16,215 bases of DNA from Candidatus Cardinium sp. cBcalN2 (GTDB lineage Bacteria > Bacteroidota > Bacteroidia > Cytophagales > Amoebophilaceae). The stretch is taken from the NCBI RefSeq assembly GCF_022810445.1, contig NZ_JAACGD010000044.1, positions 1 to 16,215 on the forward strand. The letters run 5' to 3'. The notes beneath the pieces were generated by a model. That model worked only from the letters and a program-made list of their open reading frames with translations, was not told where the DNA came from and ran no database searches. Both the position numbers and the translations under genes were made by a program. Shown here piece after piece: positions 7,609 to 14,455 of this stretch; position 1 is the first letter of the stretch, and each line of letters starts with the position of its first letter.

Positions 7609-7634
7609 CCACTTTTTTATCAAGAAAAAAGTGG
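7609..7634. terminator. Hairpin with A/T tracts at right end of repeat copy A; possible bidirectional terminator
   Basis: CCACTTTTTT and AAAAAAGTGG form a perfect 10-bp stem around the loop ATCAAG. The stem is A/T rich apart from its base, so a classical terminator role is uncertain. The related hairpin at 16149-16176 keeps the stem while changing its basal pairs. Confidence 0.4.
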
Positions 7635-7801
7635 TATAAAAAAGCCTTGAACAGATACAGAAAAGTAAAATAAAAATTCATTATGAATTAAATTTACCAA
7701 TGTTGGCTATCCTTCAGTTGATGCCATTTCGTCAACAGATACTCGTGCCATTGGCTGAATAGATACGGCCATAACCCGCATGGTAACATAAATAGATCCA
7801 T

Positions 7802-9253
7802 ATGAAAAACAAAACATTTATTGCCAAGCATGGTTCACCAACACCAAGCCTATCTAAAGAGGCTAGTAGCCAGATCCCTCCGTTTCCTAGAAAACTATAT
7901 ATAGAAAGCTATGGCTGCCAAATGAATTTTTCTGATAGTGAAATAGTGGCTTCTATTATGGCGCAACAAGGTTTTGTTTTTACAGATCACTATGATAACG
8001 CAGATCTTATTCTGATCAACACATGTGCCATTCGGGATAAAGCTGAACAGACGATTCGAAATAGATTATTGGTTTTTAACCAACAGAAAATCAAACAACC
8101 CGATCTGATTGTTGGTATATTAGGCTGCATGGCAGAACGGCTTAAAACCCAATTACTAGAAGAAGAAAAAGTAGTTGATTTGGTAGCGGGTCCAGATGCC
8201 TATAGAGACTTACCTCGATTAATTAGTCAAGTAGATCAAGGACATAAAGCAGTCAATACCTTTTTATCCAAAGAAGAAACCTATGCCGATATTGCACCTG
8301 TCCGATTGCATGCAAATGGTGTCACTGCTTTTATCTCTATTATGAGAGGATGTAATAATATGTGCTCTTTTTGTATTGTCCCTTTTACGCGAGGGCGTGA
8401 ACGAAGTAGGAATCCGGATTCTATTGTCCAAGAAGCTAAACAGTTATTTGAAACAGGCTATAGAGAAATTACCCTTTTGGGGCAAAATGTAGATTCTTAT
8501 AGTTGGTGTCCATCCATGACAGCAGCTACCGCCTCACCAGATCATAGAAAGCCTAGCGATGTAACCAGTAACTTTGCCCAATTACTGGCTATGGTGGCTG
8601 AGATTGATCCCCAATTAAGGGTTCGTTTTTCTACTTCTCACCCCAAAGATATGACCGATGAGGTGTTGTATACTATGAAAGCTTATCCTAACATCTGTAA
8701 GCATATTCATTTACCTGTTCAAAGTGGCAATAGCCGCATCTTAAAACTGATGAATCGTACCTATGACCGCGCCTGGTATATCGAAAGAATTGTGGCTATT
8801 AGGCATATTTTAGGTCCATCTTGTGCCATTTCTTCTGATATGATTGCAGGATTTTGTTCCGAAACAGAAGCAGAACATGCAGATACCCTCTCGCTAATGG
8901 ATTATGTGCAATATGATTTTTCTTTTATGTTTTACTATTCTGAACGGCCAGGCACATTGGCCGCTAGAAAATATGCGGATGATGTTCCAGAATCGGTTAA
9001 AAAGCGCAGATTAAGTGAAATTATAGCCAAACAGCGTGAACATGCCTTAATGCACAACCAAAAAAGTATAGGCCAAGTCCATCAGGTTTTAATTGAAAAG
9101 TCTTCCAAAAAATCAGAAGCTTCTTTTCAAGGTAGAACCAGTCAAAATAAAATCGTAGTATTCCCCAAAGGGAACTACCAAATAGGGGATTATGTAGCGG
9201 TACAAATCGTAGATTGCAACGCAGCAACCCTATTGGGCACAGTGGTATCGTAA
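7802..9253 (+). CDS. miaB: tRNA-2-methylthio-N6-dimethylallyladenosine synthase MiaB
   Basis: MiaB is a radical-SAM methylthiotransferase that converts i6A37 to ms2i6A37 in tRNAs reading UNN codons. Its 483 residues are within the Bacteroidota range. The N-terminal UPF0004 domain has three conserved cysteines for the second 4Fe-4S cluster: Cys39 in YGCQMN, Cys75 in [11 protein letters not shown] and Cys109 in GCMAER. The radical-SAM cluster motif is Cys184-x3-Cys188-x2-Cys191 ([10 protein letters not shown]). A C-terminal TRAM domain is visible around 425-482, including [12 protein letters not shown]. The [10 protein letters not shown] and GRERSR contexts fit MiaB better than RimO or MtaB. 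The ATG at 7802 gives a 30-residue leader before the first conserved strand. The gene appears to lead an operon: the sigma-54 activator starts 4 bases after its stop. Confidence 0.97.
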   Translation: MKNKTFIAKHGSPTPSLSKEASSQIPPFPRKLYIESYGCQMNFSDSEIVASIMAQQGFVFTDHYDNADLILINTCAIRDKAEQTIRNRLLVFNQQKIKQPDLIVGILGCMAERLKTQLLEEEKVVDLVAGPDAYRDLPRLISQVDQGHKAVNTFLSKEETYADIAPVRLHANGVTAFISIMRGCNNMCSFCIVPFTRGRERSRNPDSIVQEAKQLFETGYREITLLGQNVDSYSWCPSMTAATASPDHRKPSDVTSNFAQLLAMVAEIDPQLRVRFSTSHPKDMTDEVLYTMKAYPNICKHIHLPVQSGNSRILKLMNRTYDRAWYIERIVAIRHILGPSCAISSDMIAGFCSETEAEHADTLSLMDYVQYDFSFMFYYSERPGTLAARKYADDVPESVKKRRLSEIIAKQREHALMHNQKSIGQVHQVLIEKSSKKSEASFQGRTSQNKIVVFPKGNYQIGDYVAVQIVDCNAATLLGTVVS

Positions 9254-9257
9254 GTGT

Positions 9258-10511
9258 ATGAAGGCTATGAAAAAAGATCTCGAATACATCAAACAGCGGT
9301 TTAATATTATTGGCAATGCTCCATCGTTAAACAGAGCCATTGAAATAGCCATGCAGGTAGCGCCTACCGACCTCTCCGTTTTAATTAGGGGCGAAAGTGG
9401 TACTGGAAAAGAATCTTTCTCCAAGATTATTCATGCACTAAGCCCCTACCGCCATGGCAACTTTATAGCTATTAACTGTGGCGCTATTCCAGAAGGCACT
9501 ATAGATTCTGAACTGTTTGGCCATGAAAAAGGCTCCTTTACAGGAGCAATAGAAAGCCGAAAAGGTTATTTTGAAGAAGCCAATGGGGGCACTATTTTCC
9601 TAGATGAAATAGGTGAAATGCCTTTAGGGACACAAATCAGACTCTTGCGTGTATTAGAATATGGAGAATATGTAAAAGTAGGTACTTCTAGTGTACAAAA
9701 AACCAAAGTGCGTATCGTGGCAGCTACACATGTAGATTTACTCTATGCCATTAAGCAAGGAAAATTCCGAGAAGATTTATACTACAGACTCAACACCGTT
9801 CCTATTAGCATCCCCCCTCTTCGTGAACGAGGCGCAGATATCATACAATTATTTCATAAGTTTTCTAGTGATTTTGCTACAAAATACCATGTTAAACCCT
9901 TAGAAATTAGCCCAGATGCAAAGGATATGCTACGCACCTATTCATTTCCAGGTAATATTCGTCAGCTAAAAAATATTGTACAGCAAATAGCACTACTTGA
10001 AGAAGCGGTTATAGTGACCCCAAGCATACTAGAAAAATATTTACCAAAAGCACAAAGCCATACCTTACCCGTATTGTATAAACAATGGAATGATAATGGG
10101 CTGATTGAAAAAGAATGGCTATACCCTATTCTCTTTGATTTAAAAAGAGATGTTGCGGAATTAAAAGAATTAATGTTTAACCTAATGGGGTCTGCTTCCA
10201 TGAACCATCCCATGATCAAAAACCATGCACGCTTATTTGAAACTCATAGTGAGCAAGAAAATAAAGCTAAGCAAATCCATTTTTTGGATACAACACAATC
10301 CTTTAAAGAAGATAATGTAAATTGTATGGGTGACTCCCAAGCAACAGAAAACCTTTCTATTGAAGCGCAAGAACAAGCATTAATTCGTAGATCTCTGAAA
10401 AAAAATGACGGAAATCGTAAAAATGCAGCTGATGATTTAGGGATTTCTGAAAGAACGCTTTATCGAAAAATTAAACAATATGAGATTGAAGAGCCCGATT
10501 TTAATAAATAG
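9258..10511 (+). CDS. Sigma-54-dependent transcriptional activator (AAA+ and Fis-type HTH, no receiver domain)
   Basis: This bacterial enhancer-binding protein would remodel the RpoN-RNA polymerase closed complex by ATP hydrolysis. The 417 residues begin almost directly with the AAA+ domain: Walker A GESGTGKE at 45-52, the sigma-54-contacting loop GSFTGA at 92-97 (canonical GAFTGA), and Walker B FLDE at 114-117. REDLYYRLNTVPI carries the arginine-finger region and YSFPGNIRQLKN the sensor II region. A linker of about 100 residues follows, then a Fis-type helix-turn-helix near 374-408 (NRKNAADDLGISERTLYRKI). There is no response-regulator or GAF domain, so activity is probably set by level or by partner proteins. 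The start is 4 bases after miaB, and lptE overlaps its 3' end by 32 bases. Its polymerase partner, rpoN, is encoded in the same window at 12907-14325. Confidence 0.95.
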   Translation: MKAMKKDLEYIKQRFNIIGNAPSLNRAIEIAMQVAPTDLSVLIRGESGTGKESFSKIIHALSPYRHGNFIAINCGAIPEGTIDSELFGHEKGSFTGAIESRKGYFEEANGGTIFLDEIGEMPLGTQIRLLRVLEYGEYVKVGTSSVQKTKVRIVAATHVDLLYAIKQGKFREDLYYRLNTVPISIPPLRERGADIIQLFHKFSSDFATKYHVKPLEISPDAKDMLRTYSFPGNIRQLKNIVQQIALLEEAVIVTPSILEKYLPKAQSHTLPVLYKQWNDNGLIEKEWLYPILFDLKRDVAELKELMFNLMGSASMNHPMIKNHARLFETHSEQENKAKQIHFLDTTQSFKEDNVNCMGDSQATENLSIEAQEQALIRRSLKKNDGNRKNAADDLGISERTLYRKIKQYEIEEPDFNK

Positions 10512-11031
10512 TCTATACCTTTTTTTTAGCTTATTATGGTTAAACAGCTGTGGCCTTTTTACCTTTTCAGGTGTTGCACTTTCTCCTGATATTAAGACTT
10601 TTTCTGTTAAATCCTTTTATACAGAGGTTTCAGAGGGTCCAACAGATATGACCCAAAAACTTACTGAAAAACTGGAATCAAAAATATTACGCATGACTAC
10701 TTTGACCAAAGAAGAAAAAGATGGCGACATCCAATACGAAGGAGTGATTAAGTCTTTTGCTTATCGTACAGCCTTTAGTACAAAAGATAAAGGGGATTAT
10801 AGCTCTGGGGATAATAACCCTAAAGAAGTACAACGCTTAACCATAACCATAGAAGTCTCTTACTTGAATCCTGCAGATGAAGATTCCTCGTTTAAGAAAA
10901 AACAATTTTCAGCTAGTGCAGATATATTTTCTAATGAAAATCAATTAGAAAAAGAACCTCTATTGATTGAAGAAATTTTTTGTCAACTCGTAGATGATAT
11001 TTGTAACAAATCTATAGAAGATAATTGGTAA
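10480..11031 (+). CDS. lptE: LptE-like outer-membrane assembly lipoprotein
   Basis: LptE is the outer-membrane lipoprotein that plugs LptD and helps place lipopolysaccharide in the outer leaflet. The 183 residues start with a type II signal peptide, LYLFFSLLWLNSC, giving lipidated Cys24 with Ser at -1. Next comes CGLFTFSGVALSPDIKTFSV, matching the Bacteroidota LptE start (Cys-Gly-x-tyr/phe-x-phe-x-Gly, then a conserved beta strand). The rest is an alpha/beta body consistent with the family. The ATG at 10480 lies inside the activator gene, a 32-base overlap. It is the only standard start that keeps the whole signal peptide, and it implies translational coupling. Its position between the sigma-54 activator and the TPR-like/secG pair matches Bacteroidota gene order. 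Whether this organism makes LPS cannot be judged from the window. Confidence 0.88.
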   Translation: MRLKSPILINSLYLFFSLLWLNSCGLFTFSGVALSPDIKTFSVKSFYTEVSEGPTDMTQKLTEKLESKILRMTTLTKEEKDGDIQYEGVIKSFAYRTAFSTKDKGDYSSGDNNPKEVQRLTITIEVSYLNPADEDSSFKKKQFSASADIFSNENQLEKEPLLIEEIFCQLVDDICNKSIEDNW

Positions 11032-11188
11032 GATTAGCCTGCGTTCGAAACGCCACTTCTGCTAGTAAACTTAGATCTGGTGTCTCAAATTTTGTGTAGT
11101 AGATCCCTTTTTTGTGTTTCGTGTCTCCTACAAATGCTGGAGCATAAGCAGTCTTTTGAATGGATTTAAAAATTAATTTTTTACTCAT
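11012..11188 (-). pseudogene. Possible 58-codon gene remnant in the lptE/TPR-gene gap
   Basis: On the minus strand an ATG at 11188 opens a 58-codon frame ending in TAG at 11012, overlapping the last 20 bases of lptE. It reads MSKKLIFKSIQKTAYAPAF, then GDTKHKKGIYYTKF, then DLSLLAEVAFR, an amino-acid mix more protein-like than expected of chance antisense sequence. The LLAEVAF part is faintly like the N-terminal region of class I fumarate hydratases, but the match is too short to name a family. It fills most of a 204-base gap in a cluster that is otherwise tightly packed. It may be the 5' stump of a gene truncated by lptE, or a small gene. Confidence 0.35.
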
Positions 11189-11235
11189 GTTGTGAAGAGA
11201 TACTTTGAAAAAAGTCTATTCAAATTGTTTTTACC

Positions 11236-11871
11236 ATGCACGTTCAAAGACTATTAACATTATTGGCACAACCTGCAAAGCTTTCCCCAAAAGACATACC
11301 TGATTTAGAGTCCTTTATACAAACATACCCTTATTTCTACCTAGCCCATGCACTCCTTGCCAAGGCAAACTACAAGCAAGAGCAAGATATAGAAAAAATG
11401 ACAGTTCAAAGGGCTGCTACCTATGCTATTGATCGTACGCATTTTCGGAAATGGTTAGAAAACAAACTTTCACTCCCACCAATTGTTAGAAGTATTCATC
11501 CTACATCTTGGAAAGAAACAGCTGCTACTGCCAATAACTACCTAGAACTAATTGTCAATAAATCGCTAAAAAAAAGTACCAATGAAAATAGTATCAAACA
11601 ATTTTCTATTATTGATACCATTTTAAATAAAAATTTGCAGTTCGATCCTTTTGTAGAGGCAGTACCCTTAAAAGAGGACACATCCGTAGATCTCTCCGAG
11701 CAACGAACTACTTTAGATGATCGTTTTGCAACTGAAACATTGGCTAGAATAATGATACAACAAAAAAAATACAAACGAGCCATTGAAATTTATAACTATA
11801 TAATGGCAAAGCATCCTGAAAAAAAATCGTATATTCAGGATATCATTGCTAGCTTAAACAGTAATTCTTAG
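11236..11871 (+). CDS. Conserved Bacteroidota TPR-like protein upstream of secG
   Basis: The 211-residue protein has no signal peptide or membrane span. The N-terminus (DIPDLESFIQTYPYFYLAHA, then AATYAIDRTHFRKWL) has the pattern seen in Bacteroidota hypothetical proteins encoded just before secG. Residues 165-208 contain one good tetratricopeptide-like helix pair (ATETLARIMIQQKKYKRAIE, then IYNYIMAKHPEKKSYI). TPR folds are protein-binding scaffolds; the partner is unknown. The gene ends 2 bases before the secG start, so the two are surely co-transcribed, and a link to export is only positional. The ATG at 11236 is the first start in frame near the conserved N-terminus. The middle (100-165) is poorly conserved and polar. 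Confidence 0.85.
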   Translation: MHVQRLLTLLAQPAKLSPKDIPDLESFIQTYPYFYLAHALLAKANYKQEQDIEKMTVQRAATYAIDRTHFRKWLENKLSLPPIVRSIHPTSWKETAATANNYLELIVNKSLKKSTNENSIKQFSIIDTILNKNLQFDPFVEAVPLKEDTSVDLSEQRTTLDDRFATETLARIMIQQKKYKRAIEIYNYIMAKHPEKKSYIQDIIASLNSNS

Positions 11872-11873
11872 TT

Positions 11874-12254
11874 ATGTCTATATTCAATTTGCTTACTATA
11901 CTTATTATTATCGTAGCCATTCTATTGGTTGGTGCTATCTTGTTACAAGAACCTAAAGAACGAATCACTCCCTCAGGTGGTAGTTCAGCTTCTGTGCAGC
12001 GAATTGGCATTAATCAAAAGGCAGATTTTTTAGAAAAAGCAACTTGGGTGCTGGTTAGTTTATTGCTCTTCTTAACCCTTTTATCTTCCATTTTTCTTAA
12101 AAATACCCCCCAGTTGAATGTAAGCCCCAATTTGGCTAAAGTACAGGAAGAACAAGCATTAAATGCTCCATTGCTTCCAACGGATCAAGAAGATGCAACC
12201 AATATCCCAAAACAACCTGCATCTAATGAAACAAAGGCAACCCCTCAAAATTAA
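11874..12254 (+). CDS. secG: Preprotein translocase subunit SecG
   Basis: SecG is the small auxiliary subunit of the SecYEG channel in the inner membrane. The 126 residues contain two membrane spans, about 3-24 and 56-76. They are joined by the conserved cytoplasmic loop with LLQEPKE, a Gly/Ser-rich GGSSAS stretch, and DFLEKATWVLVSL leading into the second span. The order of these pieces is diagnostic. A C-terminal tail of about 50 residues rich in Gln, Asn, Pro and Thr follows, as is usual in Bacteroidota SecG but absent from the E. coli protein. It is coupled to the preceding TPR-like gene (2-base gap), and a predicted outer-membrane protein gene follows after 15 bases. Confidence 0.94.
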   Translation: MSIFNLLTILIIIVAILLVGAILLQEPKERITPSGGSSASVQRIGINQKADFLEKATWVLVSLLLFLTLLSSIFLKNTPQLNVSPNLAKVQEEQALNAPLLPTDQEDATNIPKQPASNETKATPQN

Positions 12255-12269
12255 CCTTACAGCTAGATT

Positions 12270-12890
12270 ATGAAGCTAATAAGCATAAAAAAATCTATTT
12301 TGGTTCCTCTCTTTCTAGCGTATGCACTTGTACCAAATCCATCAAGCGCTATTGGCATAGCCACAGGACCATCTTTCGGTATAGCTGGCTTTTATAGTAG
12401 CTTCGACACAAGCGCGTCATCCAAAAAAATTGATACAAAGAACTTAGCACTCCAGCTTGGCTGGTTTGTTAAACTAGACCTTTGGCTTTTATATGCTAAA
12501 CTAGCCCCTTGCTTTGTATTAGATCGGCATAAATTACCTAATCAGTTAAATAGAGCGCATTTCCGATATATTACAGTACCGTTCACCATTGGTATGCCTT
12601 TTTTGGGTTGGTTCCGTCCTCACATTGGACTGATCTTTCGCATACCTTTGAATAGTTTAGATGATACGAAATTCAAAGGAAATAGTCTTATAGCAAGCTA
12701 TAGCAAAAAAATCAATGGCTATATAGTAGGCATTGGTATCGACTTAGCTAATGTGCTAATAGATATCTGTTGGCAATTTGCCTGGTCAGCCATAGATAGA
12801 AAATCTATCAGTAATGACCTACTCTATGGTCTCAAAAAACATAGGCCCAAACAACTCGCCTTACAATTCAGTTATAATCTACTAGGTTAA
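12270..12890 (+). CDS. Probable exported outer-membrane beta-barrel protein, function unknown
   Basis: The 206-residue protein has a clear type I signal peptide (Lys-rich start, hydrophobic core, SSA with predicted cleavage after Ala27). The mature part has alternating hydrophobic/aromatic strands: GPSFGIAGFYSSF, LALQLGWFVKLDLWLLYAKL, FRYITVPFTIGMPFLGWF, and the terminal QLALQFSYNLLG. Such strands, with no long hydrophobic helix, fit a small eight- to ten-stranded barrel of the Bacteroidota OMP/PorT-like kind, though no specific family is recognised. The final residue is Gly rather than the common terminal Phe. It starts 15 bases after secG on the same strand, so it probably belongs to the same transcript. 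Its stop is 16 bases from the convergent rpoN stop. Confidence 0.7.
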   Translation: MKLISIKKSILVPLFLAYALVPNPSSAIGIATGPSFGIAGFYSSFDTSASSKKIDTKNLALQLGWFVKLDLWLLYAKLAPCFVLDRHKLPNQLNRAHFRYITVPFTIGMPFLGWFRPHIGLIFRIPLNSLDDTKFKGNSLIASYSKKINGYIVGIGIDLANVLIDICWQFAWSAIDRKSISNDLLYGLKKHRPKQLALQFSYNLLG

Positions 12891-12906
12891 AGCGATTTTA
12901 TCTCTA

Positions 12907-14325
12907 TTATACCAATACCTTCCGCAACCTAGCAACTGGTAAATGCAATTGCTTTCTATACTTAGTTACCGTACGACGTGCCACATGATACCCTTGGGCC
13001 ATTAATAGCGATAAGATACGATCATCCGAATAAGGATTTTGCTTATCTTCACTGTTAATGAGTTCTAAAATCCTATTTTTAACAACTTTATTACTAATAT
13101 CTTCACCAGTAGACCTACTAATCGCTTCAGAAAAGAAAAATTTTAACGGATAGATACCAAACTTGCCTTGAACTGATTTTTGGTTAACAATTCTTGAAAT
13201 CGTAGAAGCATCCATACCAACCTTATCCGCTACATTTTGCAAAACCATTGGTTTTAATTTATCTGTTTCTTCGCCTTCTAGAAAGAACTCATATTGCAGT
13301 TGTAAAATGGCTTCCATAGTTTTTAAAAGTGTTTGACTACGTTGACTAAGCGCCTCCATAAACCATTTAGCATGCTCTAGCTTTTTTTTCAAAAAGGCAA
13401 TCATCTCCTTACTTGCTAAGTCTTGCTTTGCCTTTTTTTCATAACTTTCCAGCATAGTAAGATACTTTTGATTAAAACGTGGCTTATGCACAGGATAATG
13501 TACTAGCTCAACAGTAAGCCTTCTTTGATCTTGGCGTATGATAAAGTCTGGCATCAGGTAATCATTGCTATAATCTATGCCATTGGTATGCCTAGCTGGT
13601 CTAGGATTAAGCCGAGCAATATGTACTAGAGCATCTTTTAAAAGATGGGTATCCGAAAGGCCTAATTTTTTTACGATTAGGTGATAGTGTTTCTTTGTAA
13701 AAGCCTCAAAACAATTCCTTACCACACCCTGGGCTAATTGAATGATAGGATCTTCTTGATTCTGTCCTTTTAGTTGTATTAATAAGCATTCTTGGAGATT
13801 TCTAGCTGCAATGCCAGGTGGATCTAAGCGCTGAATAGCGCTTAATACTTTTTCTACTTCTTCCAAAGAAAGTTCTAAATAATGCATTACATGCAAATCT
13901 TGCACCACAACTTCTAGGTCACATGTCAGGTAACCATCTTGGTCTAAACTACCAATCAGATGCTCCCCTATTATATACCCTACTTTACTTAAATGAAGCA
14001 GATAAAGTTGTTCTTTTAATTTTTCTTGCAGTGAAACAATAGCTGGTGTCCAAAGGTGACGAGCAGATTGGGATGCTGTTTTATATGTTTGTTTATTTAA
14101 ATCAGCTGAGCGATAATTAGAAAGATCTTGAATAAATGGCTCTGATAAGGGTGCCACTTCTTCATTGTCTAAGGATGTGCCCTCATCTAGCAAAGGATTC
14201 GTTGTGACTTCTTTTGAGATATAGTCGTTGAGCGCTACAGTAGGTACTTGCAACAGCTTAATAAACTGAATTTGTTGTCCAGACAACCTTTGCGTTAACT
14301 TTTTTTCTAAGTGTAATTGCTGCAT
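12907..14325 (-). CDS. rpoN: RNA polymerase sigma-54 factor RpoN
   Basis: RpoN directs RNA polymerase to -24/-12 promoters that open only when an AAA+ activator acts. The 472 residues match the family length. Region I is the Gln/Leu-rich N-terminus (LTQRLSGQQIQFIKLLQVPT) that contacts the activator. An acidic linker (about 50-70) follows, then the core-binding domain with the conserved LDPPGIAARNLQECLL near 165. The C-terminal DNA-binding domain includes VADKVGMDASTISRIV. The RpoN box at 449-458 reads ARRTVTKYRK against the canonical ARRTVAKYRE, so two positions differ while the DNA-contacting ARRT is kept. The gene is convergent with the OMP gene and divergent from asnS. A likely partner activator is at 9258-10511. 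Confidence 0.97.
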   Translation of the reverse strand: MQQLHLEKKLTQRLSGQQIQFIKLLQVPTVALNDYISKEVTTNPLLDEGTSLDNEEVAPLSEPFIQDLSNYRSADLNKQTYKTASQSARHLWTPAIVSLQEKLKEQLYLLHLSKVGYIIGEHLIGSLDQDGYLTCDLEVVVQDLHVMHYLELSLEEVEKVLSAIQRLDPPGIAARNLQECLLIQLKGQNQEDPIIQLAQGVVRNCFEAFTKKHYHLIVKKLGLSDTHLLKDALVHIARLNPRPARHTNGIDYSNDYLMPDFIIRQDQRRLTVELVHYPVHKPRFNQKYLTMLESYEKKAKQDLASKEMIAFLKKKLEHAKWFMEALSQRSQTLLKTMEAILQLQYEFFLEGEETDKLKPMVLQNVADKVGMDASTISRIVNQKSVQGKFGIYPLKFFFSEAISRSTGEDISNKVVKNRILELINSEDKQNPYSDDRILSLLMAQGYHVARRTVTKYRKQLHLPVARLRKVLV

Positions 14326-14352
14326 CTTAGCATTCAGTTGGATTAAATAAAA

Positions 14353-14394
14353 ACTATTTATAGATTAGGCTTTACTATTTATAGGTCTAGCTCT
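14353..14394. promoter_or_regulatory. Two direct 21-bp repeats between rpoN and asnS; operator-like
   Basis: ACTATTTATAG occurs at 14353-14363 and again at 14374-14384, exactly 21 bases apart, and by my alignment 16 of 21 unit positions agree. Each copy contains the small dyad CTAT-TT-ATAG. Two dyads spaced two helical turns apart in a divergent promoter region look like a tandem operator. The sequence is very AT-rich, so chance cannot be excluded. Confidence 0.4.
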
Positions 14395-14424
14395 TACTAC
14401 AGAGGCTTTATCAATATACCAAAA

Positions 14425-14432
14425 CAAAAGTA
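14425..14432 (-). promoter_or_regulatory. Possible Bacteroidota -7 element for rpoN
   Basis: On the minus strand this reads TACTTTTG, a full match to TAnnTTTG. Transcription from it would give a leader of about 90 bases that passes through the 21-bp direct repeats before reaching the rpoN ATG at 14325. No good -33 TTTG is seen. Weak call. Confidence 0.25.
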
Positions 14433-14455
14433 ACCGCTAATCTAAAAAGAATACA

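Larger units (their letters stand above)
7445..7634 (+). repeat. Dispersed intergenic repeat, copy A, with terminal inverted repeats
   Basis: This is about 190 bases of non-coding sequence. The left edge reads AAGTGGACCCCAAAAACG (7445-7462), and the reverse complement of 7596-7614 reads AAGTGGACAAAAAATCAAG, giving imperfect terminal inverted repeats sharing AAGTGGAC plus an A run. The middle is a long palindrome (7487-7576) and the right end is a small hairpin (7609-7634). Related sequence occurs at 4253-4400 (inverted) and 16000-16215. The size, non-coding nature, terminal inverted repeats and internal palindrome suit a MITE-like element, though no target-site duplication was established and no parent transposase is in view. 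A structured regulatory or terminator-like repeat is the alternative. Confidence 0.65.
7381..7801. other. Gene-free gap between lipoprotein gene and miaB
   Basis: These 421 bases contain the best copy of the dispersed repeat (7445-7634), including a long palindrome and a smaller hairpin listed separately. From 7640 to 7801 I see no gene, recognised RNA or convincing promoter; only a 24-codon minus-strand frame is open there, and it resembles nothing. Confidence 0.6.

Noticed and set aside
13825..13844. Perfect 8-bp hairpin TAAGCGCT/AGCGCTTA with a 4-base loop
   Set aside because: It lies inside rpoN where the bases encode the conserved segment before LDPPGIAARN; coding constraint explains it and it has no terminator position.
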